NCBI RefSeq assembly: GCF_044373315.1
Contig: NZ_JBILQK010000054.1
Span: 1 to 27,656 of the forward strand
Direction of reading: 5' to 3'
DNA: 27,656 bases
Origin: JACDQM01 sp044373315
GTDB lineage: Bacteria; Pseudomonadota; Gammaproteobacteria; Burkholderiales; Burkholderiaceae_C
Part shown: piece after piece, positions 8,620-15,420 of the stretch
Layout of the letters: every line of letters begins with the position of its first letter
Position numbering within the stretch: position 1 is the first letter of the stretch
Translations under genes and position numbers: made by a program
The notes under the pieces: generated by a model
Database searches by the model: none
Told to the model about the DNA's origin: nothing
The model's input: the letters and a program-made list of their open reading frames with translations, nothing else

Positions 8620-8634
8620 ATGCGCAAGGCGCAT
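8620..8634. repeat. Inverted repeat between antiporter and glutamate dehydrogenase genes
   Basis: ATGCGC-AAG-GCGCAT, 6-bp arms with a 3-nt spacer, followed by the 10-bp palindrome GCACATGTGC at 8637-8646. The first dyad covers the -35 position of the antiporter promoter candidate, where an activator or repressor would act. No regulator is identified. Confidence 0.4.
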
Positions 8635-8727
8635 GGGCACATGTGCACTCGGCTTTGGAAAGCGCTGGCGCACAGGGCTCGCTTCGCGATACCGTTCGCG
8701 CCACCAAAAAATTTTCTGGAGCACACA

Positions 8728-9999
8728 ATGCCCAACCTGTCCTTCGTCTCGCCGACTCGCAACAGCCCCTGGGGAACCTACCTGTCCCAGATCGACGCCG
8801 TTGAACCCTACCTCGGTCATCTGGCACGCTGGGTCGAGACGCTGCGCCGACCCAAGCGCGCGCTGATCGTCGACATCCCCATCGAGCTGGACAACGGCAC
8901 CATCGCCCACTTCGAGGGCTATCGCGTGCAGCACAGCCTGACGCGCGGCCCCGGCAAGGGCGGTGTGCGCTACCACCCGGACGTGACGCTGGAAGAAGTG
9001 ATGGCGCTGTCGGCCTGGATGACGATCAAGAACGCCGCGGTGAACCTGCCCTACGGCGGCGCCAAGGGCGGCATCCGTGTCGATCCCAAGCAGCTGTCGC
9101 TCAAGGAGCTGGAGAAGATGACCCGCCGCTACACCAGCGAGATCGGCATCATCATCGGCCCGCAGCAGGACATCCCGGCACCGGACGTGAACACCAATGG
9201 CCAGATCATGGCCTGGATGATGGACACCTACTCGATGAACACCGGCGCCACCGCGACCGGCGTCGTCACCGGCAAGCCGATCCCGCTGGGCGGTTCGCTG
9301 GGCCGTGTGGCCGCCACCGGCCGCGGCGTGTTCGTGATCGGCCGTGAAGCGATGCGCCGCCTGAACATCCCGATGGAAGGTGCGCGCGTGGCGGTGCAGG
9401 GTTTCGGCAACGTCGGCTCGATCGCCGCCAAGCTGTTCGCCGCCAACGGCGCCCGCATCGTAGCGGTCCAGGACCACACCGGCACCATCCTGAACGAGAA
9501 GGGCGTCGACATGCAGGATCTGCTCGACCACGTGGCCAAGACCGGCGGCGTGGGCGGCTTCAAGGGTGCCGACCGCATCGACAACGAGAACTTCTGGGAC
9601 GTCAAGACCGATGTGCTGATCCCCGCGGCCCTGGAAGGCCAGATCACGGCCGAGCGCGCCCAGCGCATCTCCACCCGCCTGGTGCTGGAAGGCGCCAACG
9701 GCCCGACCACGCCGGACGGCGACCAGGTGCTGGCCGACCGCGGCATCATCGTCGTGCCCGATGTGATCGCCAATTCAGGCGGCGTAACGGTGTCCTACTT
9801 CGAATGGGTGCAGGACTTCTCCAGCTTCTTCTGGACCGAGGACGAGATCAACGTCCGCCTGGACAAGATCATCACCGGTGCCTTCAAGGGCATCTGGGAG
9901 ACCTCGGAACAGCACCGCATCCCGCTGCGCACCGCCGCCTTCGTCGTGGCCTGCACACGGGTGCTGGAAGCGCGCGAAGAGCGCGGGCTCTATCCCTGA
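8728..9999 (+). CDS. Glutamate dehydrogenase (Glu/Leu/Phe/Val dehydrogenase family)
   Basis: Cytosolic hexameric-type amino-acid dehydrogenase of 423 residues, interconverting glutamate and 2-oxoglutarate plus ammonia with NAD(P). Family residues are in place: GPGKGGVRYHPDV (74-86), Lys101 in TIKNAAVNLPYGGAKGG with the catalytic-type Lys113, and Asp153 in PAPDVNT. The dinucleotide fold begins with VQGFGNVGS (223-231). The C-terminal IPLRTAAFVVACTRV resembles the glutamate-specific branch. TGGAG seven bases before the ATG sets the start; an in-frame extension back to 8587 reads like non-coding sequence and overlaps the divergent antiporter start. NAD or NADP preference was not resolved. It is convergent with the FAD/NAD-binding protein, 13 bp apart. 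Confidence 0.95.
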   Translation: MPNLSFVSPTRNSPWGTYLSQIDAVEPYLGHLARWVETLRRPKRALIVDIPIELDNGTIAHFEGYRVQHSLTRGPGKGGVRYHPDVTLEEVMALSAWMTIKNAAVNLPYGGAKGGIRVDPKQLSLKELEKMTRRYTSEIGIIIGPQQDIPAPDVNTNGQIMAWMMDTYSMNTGATATGVVTGKPIPLGGSLGRVAATGRGVFVIGREAMRRLNIPMEGARVAVQGFGNVGSIAAKLFAANGARIVAVQDHTGTILNEKGVDMQDLLDHVAKTGGVGGFKGADRIDNENFWDVKTDVLIPAALEGQITAERAQRISTRLVLEGANGPTTPDGDQVLADRGIIVVPDVIANSGGVTVSYFEWVQDFSSFFWTEDEINVRLDKIITGAFKGIWETSEQHRIPLRTAAFVVACTRVLEAREERGLYP

Positions 10000-10002
10000 T
10001 CG

Positions 10003-10016
10003 CTGAGCCGGCTCAG
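10003..10016. terminator. Palindrome between convergent gdh and oxidoreductase genes
   Basis: CTGAGCC joined directly to GGCTCAG, a perfect 14-bp palindrome that begins 3 bases after the glutamate dehydrogenase stop and includes the stop codon of the opposing gene. As RNA it gives a 5-bp stem with a CCGG loop in either direction. It lacks a U-run, so terminator function is uncertain. Confidence 0.3.
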
Positions 10017-11404
10017 TGGCCGGCCGGCTCGCAGACTCGCTCAGCCAACTGCCGGGCGAGCACGCGCAGCTCCGGCACGGCCGTGGCTTCCCAGTACTCG
10101 GCCTTCAGCAAGGGGCCGATATAGAACAGCCCGGCCTGCGGCTGGGCCGTCGCATCCAGCAGGCGCAGGTGGCCGTCGACCCGCAGCCCCAGCCCGAGCG
10201 GGCAGGGCAGCAGGCGCCCCTGCTGCTGCAGCTGCCACAGCAGTGGCGAGCTGCGCGCATCGATGCGCGAACCTGGCCCGGAACAATTGATCACGCGCTG
10301 CGCGTTGAAGACCTGCAGCGCGCCGCCGCCACGCGGCCGCCAGTGCAGGCGCAGCGCGCCTTCGGCACGGAGCTCGACGGACTGCAAGCGCCCGGCACCC
10401 CGCTGCAGCTGGGCGCTGTGCTGCATGGCCTCCAACTGAGCGATGGCCGAAGGCGCGGCGCGGTGGCGATGCACGTCCCAGTAGACCTGCAGATGGCGCA
10501 GGAAGCGCGCCCGATCGCTCAGCGACAGCTGTTGCCACAGCGCCGGCGTATGGGCTCGCAAGGCGCCGAACACATCGCGCCATTCGCAGCCGGCCGCGGC
10601 AGCCGCGCGCAACTCCGCACGCAGGCGGCGCACGCGCTGACGCAGGCTCAGCCCGGGCGCCAGCAAGGCCGGGCTCAGGACCCAGTCGGGCGGCGGAAGT
10701 TCGTTGGTGCGGTGGCCGAGCGGCGCCAGGCCGCGCCGCGACAGCGCCAGCACCACCCCGCGATGGCCGCGCTGCCGCAGCGACAGCAGCACATCCAGCA
10801 TGGTCAGGCCGCTGCCGATCAAGGCCACGCTGGCATCGGCCGGCAGGTCGTCCAAGGCCCGCGCATCCCAAGGATCATTGGCATACAGCGGGGCTGGCAA
10901 ATCGGCCAGCGCGGGCAGCGGCGGGCTGGGCGCGAAATGCCCCAGCGCCAGCACCACCCGATCAAAGTCCGCGGTGCCCGCGCTGCCGTCGGCGCCTTCA
11001 CGCCAGACCAGCTGCTGCCGACCATCGGCCAGCGGCTGCAGGCGCTCGACCCTGGCGATGCAGGTGTTCAGCTGCACCTGCGGACGATCCAGCGCGGCCT
11101 GCTCCAGACAATGCTGCAGGTACTGCCCGTACAGGCGGCGCGAGACGAAATCGGCGCCTGCGGCACGCTCCCCTTGGGCTTGCAGCCAGGACAGAAAGTG
11201 CTGCGGATCCTCCGGATACAGGCTCATGCGCGCCGCCGGCACGTTCAGCGCGTGCTCCTGCGACTGGGTGCCGTAAGCCAGGCCGCGCGCCCAGGCGCCG
11301 GAAGCATTGAACAGCGTCAACGTGCTGCCAGCGGGCAGCCGCTTCAGCAGCTGGCAGGCCACCGCCACGCCGCTGAACCCGGTTCCCACGATCGCCACCT
11401 GCAT
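10013..11404 (-). CDS. FAD/NAD(P)-binding protein (COG4529-like)
   Basis: A flavoprotein-like protein of 463 residues. The N-terminal VAIVGTGFSGVAVA (3-16, G7-x-G9-x-x-G12) is an FAD-binding Rossmann motif; GLAYGTQSQEHALNVPAARMSLYPEDPQHFLSWL in outline (44-77) matches the NAD_binding_9/COG4529 family. A second dinucleotide motif, VALIGSGLTMLDVLLSL, lies in the middle. C-terminal VINCSGPGSRID and GLFYIGPLLKAEYWEATAVPELR are also family-like. AAGGGAG 8 bases before the ATG supports the start. Substrate and reaction are unknown; relatives are annotated only as oxidoreductases. It is divergent from the kds operon (121 bp) and convergent with glutamate dehydrogenase. Confidence 0.82.
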   Translation of the reverse strand: MQVAIVGTGFSGVAVACQLLKRLPAGSTLTLFNASGAWARGLAYGTQSQEHALNVPAARMSLYPEDPQHFLSWLQAQGERAAGADFVSRRLYGQYLQHCLEQAALDRPQVQLNTCIARVERLQPLADGRQQLVWREGADGSAGTADFDRVVLALGHFAPSPPLPALADLPAPLYANDPWDARALDDLPADASVALIGSGLTMLDVLLSLRQRGHRGVVLALSRRGLAPLGHRTNELPPPDWVLSPALLAPGLSLRQRVRRLRAELRAAAAAGCEWRDVFGALRAHTPALWQQLSLSDRARFLRHLQVYWDVHRHRAAPSAIAQLEAMQHSAQLQRGAGRLQSVELRAEGALRLHWRPRGGGALQVFNAQRVINCSGPGSRIDARSSPLLWQLQQQGRLLPCPLGLGLRVDGHLRLLDATAQPQAGLFYIGPLLKAEYWEATAVPELRVLARQLAERVCEPAGH

Positions 11405-11513
11405 CTGCCACGCTCCCTTGCTGTCGGCCAGACCTTGTGCGTCTCATCTGTCCGCCCTGGCGCCGCGCATTCTAGAGACCGGGGCCTTGACCAGTCATCT
11501 GGGCCTGGCCCGC

Positions 11514-11519
11514 TACACT
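11514..11519 (+). promoter_or_regulatory. -10-like hexamer abutting the kdsD start
   Basis: TACACT lies 6 bases before the kdsD ATG; with the usual 6-7 base distance the first transcribed base would be the A of ATG or its neighbour. No Shine-Dalgarno is present. A TTGACC at 11487-11492 is 21 bases away, too far for a normal -35. Confidence 0.35.
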
Positions 11520-11525
11520 GCCCGC

Positions 11526-12518
11526 ATGAGTCAAGAAGTCCAGCAATTCGATGCCGCGCGAGCGGTCGAAATGGCCCGCCGCGCGCTGCAGATCGAGGCC
11601 GATGCGCTGAGCGCCATGTCGCCCAGGCTGGGTGATGACTTCGCCAGCACGGTGAAGGCCGTGCTGGCCTGCAGCGGCCGCGTGGCCGTGATGGGCATGG
11701 GCAAGAGCGGCCATGTCGGCCGCAAGATCGCCGCCACTTTGGCCTCCACCGGCACGCCGGCGCTGTTCGTGCACCCGGCCGAGGCCAGCCACGGCGATCT
11801 GGGCATGGTGACCGCCAAGGACGTCGTGCTCGCCTTGTCCAACTCAGGCGAGAGCGACGAGCTCAATGCCGTGCTGCCGGTGCTCAAGCGCCTGGGCGTC
11901 ACCATCATCGCGATGACGGGCAAGGCCGGCTCCAGCCTGGCGCGCCATGCCCATCTGGTGCTGGACAGCGGCGTAGCCCAGGAAGCCTGCCCCTTGAACC
12001 TGGCGCCCACCGCCAGCACGACAGCGCAGATGGCGCTGGGTGATGCGCTGGCCGTGGCGCTGCTGGATGCACGCGGCTTCAAGCCCGAGGATTTCGCCCG
12101 CTCGCACCCCGGCGGCGCTTTGGGCCGCAAACTGCTGACCCATGTCCGTGATCTGATGCGCAGCGGCGACGCTTTGCCGCGCGTGGCGCCGCAGGCCAGC
12201 TTCAGCGAGATGTTGCGCGAGATGGCGGCCAAGGGACTGGGCGCCGCCGTGGTGGTCGACAGCGAAGACCGCGTGCAAGGCATCTTCACCGACGGCGACC
12301 TGCGCCGCCTGATCGAGCGCGGCCAGGATCTGCGCGAATTGAAAGCCGGCGATGTGGCCTCGCCCAAGCCCCGCACGGTGGCGGGGGATGCGCTCGCGGT
12401 TGACGCCGCCGACGTGATGGAAGAAGCCCGGATCACGCTGGTGCTGGTCACTGACGAACAGCACAAGCTGCTGGGCGCGATCAGCATCAACGACCTGATG
12501 CGAGCGAAGGTGATCTGA
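11526..12518 (+). CDS. kdsD: Arabinose-5-phosphate isomerase (KpsF/GutQ family)
   Basis: Converts D-ribulose 5-phosphate to D-arabinose 5-phosphate, the first step to Kdo for LPS. The protein has 330 residues, the usual length. The SIS domain covers about 35-170, with GMGKSGHVGRKIAATLASTGTPALFVHPAEASHGDLGM in outline (57-94), NSGES (106-110) and RSHPGGALGRKLL. Two CBS domains fill about 205-330. The ATG was chosen because the family N-terminus starts here; a longer in-frame extension back to 11307 runs over the divergent gene. The stop overlaps the kdsC start (TGATG), so the two are translationally coupled. No ribosome site precedes it, and a TACACT hexamer abuts it, so the mRNA may be leaderless. 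Confidence 0.95.
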   Translation: MSQEVQQFDAARAVEMARRALQIEADALSAMSPRLGDDFASTVKAVLACSGRVAVMGMGKSGHVGRKIAATLASTGTPALFVHPAEASHGDLGMVTAKDVVLALSNSGESDELNAVLPVLKRLGVTIIAMTGKAGSSLARHAHLVLDSGVAQEACPLNLAPTASTTAQMALGDALAVALLDARGFKPEDFARSHPGGALGRKLLTHVRDLMRSGDALPRVAPQASFSEMLREMAAKGLGAAVVVDSEDRVQGIFTDGDLRRLIERGQDLRELKAGDVASPKPRTVAGDALAVDAADVMEEARITLVLVTDEQHKLLGAISINDLMRAKVI

Positions 12519-13105
12519 TGCAGGCCCTGAACCCCGCGCTGCGCTTTCCGGCCGAGTTGTTGATCAAGGCCCAGGGACCCGGCCTCGCCCTGAAGGCGGC
12601 GATCTTCGATGTGGACGGGGTGCTGACCGATGGCCGCATCTACATCGGTGAGCAGGGCGAGAGCTTCAAAGCCTTCTCGACGCTGGACGGCCATGGCCTG
12701 AAGCTGCTGGACCAGGGCGGCATCACCCCCATCATCATCACCGGCCGCGATTCACCGGCGGTGCGACGTCGCGTCGCCGATCTGGGCCTGCAGCATGCCG
12801 TCTACGGTGCCAAGGACAAGCTCGCCGTGGCCCAGCCACTGCTGGACCAGCTCGGCCTGGCCTGGCACGAGGTGGCTGCCATGGGCGATGACTGGCCCGA
12901 TCTGCCGCTGATGACACGGGCCGGCTTTGCCTGCGCACCGGCGCAAGCCCATGCCGAAGTCAAGGCAGTGGCCCACCACGTCACCAGCGCGCCGGGAGGA
13001 CATGGCGCGGCACGCGAATGCTGCGATCTGCTGTTGATCGCGGCCGGTCGCTATGCCGAACTGTTAAACGGCCACCTCGACACCCTGGACGGAAGCGGCC
13101 GCTGA
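12518..13105 (+). CDS. kdsC: 3-deoxy-D-manno-octulosonate-8-phosphate phosphatase
   Basis: HAD-family phosphatase of 195 residues that removes phosphate from Kdo-8-phosphate, releasing Kdo. Motif I is IFDVDGVLTDGRIYI (29-43, nucleophile Asp31 and acid/base Asp33). ITGRDS carries motif II, GAKDK the motif III lysine, and MGDDWPDLPLM the motif IV aspartates. The tail SAPGGHGAARECCDLLL matches the GGxGAxRE loop special to KdsC, which separates it from other HAD proteins. Its ATG overlaps the kdsD stop and its TGA overlaps the lptC start, both as TGATG, so the three products are probably made in step. Confidence 0.96.
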   Translation: MQALNPALRFPAELLIKAQGPGLALKAAIFDVDGVLTDGRIYIGEQGESFKAFSTLDGHGLKLLDQGGITPIIITGRDSPAVRRRVADLGLQHAVYGAKDKLAVAQPLLDQLGLAWHEVAAMGDDWPDLPLMTRAGFACAPAQAHAEVKAVAHHVTSAPGGHGAARECCDLLLIAAGRYAELLNGHLDTLDGSGR

Positions 13106-13779
13106 TGCAAACCCTGGCTCCGCCCACGGCTCCGGCGCAACGCAGGCTGCCTCGCTCGTGGCTGTGGCGTGCGCAGTCGCTGCTGTCAGCCTACCTGCCG
13201 CTGTTGCTGATGGCACTGCTGGCGGCCGGCAGCTGGTGGCTGGTGAAAAACACGCCCGTGCAGGAAGGGCCGACCGAGCCGGTGCCGCCACGGCACCAGC
13301 CGGACTACCTGATGCAGGGCTTCGAGCTGCAACGATTCGACCGCGAAGGCGTCTTGCGCTTTCGCATCGAGGGTCGCGAGATGCGCCATTACCCCGACAC
13401 CGACACCATGGAGATCGATGGCGTTCGCTTGCGTGGGCTGGGCACCGACGGTGCAGTGACCGAAGCCACCGCGCTGCGTGCGCTCTCCAATGCCGACGGC
13501 AGCGAGCTGCAGCTGCTCGGCGAGGTCCGCGTGCGCCGAATGGAGCCGGGTCAGGACAAGGGGCCCTCGACCGTTGCGCAGCTGGAGATCGAAGGCGAGT
13601 TCCTGCACGCCTTCCTGAATCGTGAACTGCTGCGTTCGCACCTGCCAGTCAAGCTGCGCTACAGCGGCGGCGAGGTTCGCGCTCAAGGCATCGAGTACGA
13701 CCATTTGCGCGGCCAGCTGCGGTTCACCGGGCAGAGCAAGGCCCGCTTCGAGCCGCGCCGCACACCGCAGGACCGCTGA
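13105..13779 (+). CDS. lptC: LPS export ABC transporter periplasmic protein LptC
   Basis: A bitopic inner-membrane protein of 224 residues that takes LPS from LptBFG and passes it to LptA. A basic N-terminus is followed by one membrane segment (about 28-47, AYLPLLLMALLAAGSWWLV). The periplasmic part is a beta-jellyroll-type LptC domain with YLMQGFELQRFDREGVLRFRIEGREMRHYPDTDTMEI in outline (70-106) and a second half ending HLRGQLRFTGQSKARF. The start ATG overlaps the kdsC stop; a longer frame upstream inside kdsC was not used. Its place right after kdsD-kdsC is the usual one in proteobacteria, but lptA and lptB do not follow: an SDR gene starts one base after the stop. Confidence 0.9.
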   Translation: MQTLAPPTAPAQRRLPRSWLWRAQSLLSAYLPLLLMALLAAGSWWLVKNTPVQEGPTEPVPPRHQPDYLMQGFELQRFDREGVLRFRIEGREMRHYPDTDTMEIDGVRLRGLGTDGAVTEATALRALSNADGSELQLLGEVRVRRMEPGQDKGPSTVAQLEIEGEFLHAFLNRELLRSHLPVKLRYSGGEVRAQGIEYDHLRGQLRFTGQSKARFEPRRTPQDR

Positions 13780-13780
13780 A

Positions 13781-14557
13781 GTGACAGCCCCGCTCGTCTA
13801 CATCACCGGCGCCTCCAGCGGCATCGGTCAGGCGCTGGCCTTGCACTACTACCGGATGGGCTGGCGACTGGCCCTGGTGGCGCGCCGCAGCACCGAACTG
13901 CAGGCCTGGGCCGAGGCGCAAGGCCTCAGCGCCGACCGCTATGCCGTTCACACCGGCGATGTGTGCGACATCGACGCTATCACCGCCGCCGGCCGCGCCT
14001 GCATCGCCGCGCAAGGACTGCCCGATGTGGTGATCGCCAATGCCGGCATCAGCATCGGCATGGATACGGCCATCATTGAGGACCTTGAGGTGATGCGCCG
14101 CATCTACGCAACCAACAACATCGGACTGGCCGCCACCTTCCAGCCCTTCATCGCTGCCATGCGCCAGCGCGGCAGCGGCGCGCTGGTGGGCATCGCCAGC
14201 GTGGCCGGCATCCGCGGCCTGCCGGGCCATGCCGCCTACTGCTCCAGCAAGGCCGCGGTCATCAGCTATTGCGAGAGCCTGCGTGGCGAGTGCCGTTCGG
14301 ACGGCATCCGCGTCGTAACCCTGCTGCCGGGCTATATCGATACGCCGCTGACGCGGCAGAACCGCTACCGCATGCCCTTCCTGATGCAGCCCGGAGACTT
14401 TGCAGCCCGGGCGTTCGCCGCGATCGAAGCCGGCGCCAGCTATCGCGTCATCCCCTGGCAGATGGGCGTGGTCGCCAAGCTGATGCGCGCACTGCCCAAC
14501 GCTTGGTTCGACCGCCTCCTGGCAGGTCGGCCGCGCAAGCATCGACAAGGCGAGTAG
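13781..14557 (+). CDS. Short-chain dehydrogenase/reductase (SDR)
   Basis: An NAD(P)-dependent oxidoreductase of 258 residues. The cofactor motif is TGASSGIG (9-16), NAG is at 87-89, and the catalytic residues are Ser140 (GIASVAG), Tyr153 and Lys157 (YCSSK). LLPGYIDTPLT follows as in classical SDRs that act on lipids or sugars. The C-terminus (MRALPNAWFDRLLAGRPRKH) is basic with a hydrophobic stretch, perhaps peripheral at the membrane. The start is GTG one base after the lptC stop with AGGA 8 bases upstream; an ATG start would lie far inside lptC. It is the last gene before a hairpin terminator. The substrate is unknown; operon membership suggests, but does not prove, an envelope-lipid role. 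Confidence 0.9.
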   Translation: MTAPLVYITGASSGIGQALALHYYRMGWRLALVARRSTELQAWAEAQGLSADRYAVHTGDVCDIDAITAAGRACIAAQGLPDVVIANAGISIGMDTAIIEDLEVMRRIYATNNIGLAATFQPFIAAMRQRGSGALVGIASVAGIRGLPGHAAYCSSKAAVISYCESLRGECRSDGIRVVTLLPGYIDTPLTRQNRYRMPFLMQPGDFAARAFAAIEAGASYRVIPWQMGVVAKLMRALPNAWFDRLLAGRPRKHRQGE

Positions 14558-14613
14558 CTGCGCGGGGCTTCGGGCGGTGCCCGGTGCGAGCGGGCAGCAA
14601 TCCAGAAGTGCAA

Positions 14614-14633
14614 AAGGCGCCCGAGGGCGCCTT
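14614..14633. terminator. Bidirectional intrinsic terminator between kds operon and RRM gene
   Basis: AAGGCGCCC and GGGCGCCTT form a near-perfect GC-rich stem (8 usable pairs, 4-nt loop). On the plus strand it is followed by TCTGTCTT; on the minus strand by TTGC after the paired TT. It lies between two converging transcription units, 56 bases after the SDR stop and 64 bases after the RRM gene stop, and could end both. Confidence 0.7.
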
Positions 14634-14697
14634 CTGTCTTGCATTCACCAACCCTTGTCATCCAAGGGCCGGTGATCCGGTCTGTGCTGGGCTGGGT

Positions 14698-15195
14698 TTA
14701 GTAGCCGCCGCCACCCGAACGGCCGCCGCCGTAGCCACCGCCACCGCCGGAACGGCCACCGCCGCCACCGCCGTAGCCGCCACCGCCGGAACGGCCACCG
14801 CCGCCACCGCCGTAGCCACCACCACCGCCGCCGCCGTAGCCACCACCGCCGCCGCCGCCGTAGCCGCCGCCGCCAGAGCGACCGCCGCCGCCGAAGCCGC
14901 CGCCGCCGGAACGGCCACCGCCGCCGCCGAAGCCGCCCGGACGCTCTTCACGAGGACGGGCCTCGTTGACAACGATCGCGCGGCCTTCCAGCGCTTGACC
15001 ATTCATGCCGTTGATGGCGGCTTGCGCCTCGGCATCCGAACCCATTTCCACGAAGCCGAAGCCCTTGGAACGACCGGTGTCGCGGTCCATCATGACCTTT
15101 GCAGAAGTCACAGTGCCGAACTGGCCGAATGCTTCTTGCAACGACTCGTCACGCACGCTATAGGCCAGATTGCCTACGTAAAGCTTGTTTCCCAT
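14698..15195 (-). CDS. Glycine-rich RNA-binding protein (single RRM)
   Basis: A 165-residue cytosolic protein with one RNA recognition motif (1-80): RNP2 is LYVGNL (5-10) and RNP1 is KGFGFVEM (44-51), both with the aromatic residues that stack on RNA. Residues 87-165 are almost only Gly with periodic Tyr, Phe, Arg and Ser (FGGGG, GRSGGGG, YGGGG units), a disordered RGG/YGG-like tail resembling plant and cyanobacterial cold-induced glycine-rich RNA-binding proteins. AAGGG 7 bases before the ATG supports the start. The tail is encoded by a GC-only repeat tract prone to length change. A role in RNA chaperoning or cold response is inferred from the family. A leader with a hairpin and T-run lies upstream. 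Confidence 0.94.
   Translation of the reverse strand: MGNKLYVGNLAYSVRDESLQEAFGQFGTVTSAKVMMDRDTGRSKGFGFVEMGSDAEAQAAINGMNGQALEGRAIVVNEARPREERPGGFGGGGGRSGGGGFGGGGRSGGGGYGGGGGGGYGGGGGGGYGGGGGGRSGGGGYGGGGGGRSGGGGGYGGGRSGGGGY
14700..14945. repeat. Low-complexity GGN-codon tract encoding the glycine-rich tail
   Basis: On the plus strand this is a run of near-repeats built from CCGCCACCGCC, CCGTAGCC and GAACGGCCACC units. It encodes the Gly/Tyr/Arg/Ser tail of the RRM protein on the minus strand. Its opposite strand gives a long Ala/Thr-rich open frame that is an artefact of composition. Repeat units differ slightly, so it is a degenerate coding tandem repeat. Confidence 0.8.
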
Positions 15196-15215
15196 GAGGA
15201 AGCCCTTTCAATACC

Positions 15216-15239
15216 AAAAAACCATGTGGAGCTTCTCCA
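15216..15239 (-). promoter_or_regulatory. Leader hairpin followed by T-run upstream of the RRM gene
   Basis: In the minus-strand RNA, TGGAG-AAG-CTCCA (15239-15227) is followed after CATGG by six T residues (15221-15216), 21 bases before the start codon. It looks like a weak intrinsic terminator or attenuator within the 5' leader. Only five base pairs form the stem, so the effect may be small or temperature dependent. Confidence 0.35.
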
Positions 15240-15286
15240 TCGTGAACCATTCAAGCGAAGGTGCGGCTGCCAGACACAGGTAAACG

Positions 15287-15292
15287 ATTATG
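15287..15292 (-). promoter_or_regulatory. Candidate -10 of the RRM gene promoter
   Basis: CATAAT on the minus strand (5 of 6 to TATAAT) is about 90 bases before the start codon, leaving a leader of about 85 bases that contains the hairpin at 15227-15239. The -35 region (TTGCGC at 18-base spacing) is poor, so this is tentative. Confidence 0.3.
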
Positions 15293-15406
15293 GTGGATCG
15301 GTCCAGAGCTGCGCAAAGCGGCACAGGCAACTGTTGTTTTTCAGCTCCTCGTGGAAACCCGCAATCGTGCTGCCTGAGGCAGCCGTCCGGGCGGCGCGCC
15401 GCTGAC

Positions 15407-15412
15407 TATGAT
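15407..15412 (+). promoter_or_regulatory. -10-like hexamer abutting the binding-protein gene
   Basis: TATGAT (5 of 6) ends 8 bases before the ATG at 15421, so the start of transcription would fall at or next to the start codon. No ribosome site and no good -35 are present. The layout repeats that seen at kdsD and the Kef-type antiporter gene. Confidence 0.35.
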
Positions 15413-15420
15413 CGCGGCCC

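Noticed and set aside
8587..8727. 47-residue N-terminal extension of glutamate dehydrogenase
   Set aside because: Overlaps the divergent antiporter start and shows no family similarity; the ATG at 8728 has TGGAG upstream.
11487..11519. TTGACC and TACACT as a standard promoter pair for kdsD
   Set aside because: The spacer is 21 bases, well outside the usual 16-18; only the -10-like hexamer was kept.
10016..11635. Plus-strand open frame of 539 codons opposite the FAD/NAD-binding protein gene
   Set aside because: Shadow of a real gene with clear FAD motifs on the other strand; no recognisable domain.
14700..14945. Possible CRISPR or non-coding tandem repeat
   Set aside because: Units are degenerate, have no unique spacers and keep the reading frame of the glycine-rich tail.
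14269..15405. Plus-strand open frame with a long Ala/Thr run
   Set aside because: The Ala/Thr run is the complement of the glycine-rich RRM protein tail; RNP1 and RNP2 show the coding strand is minus.
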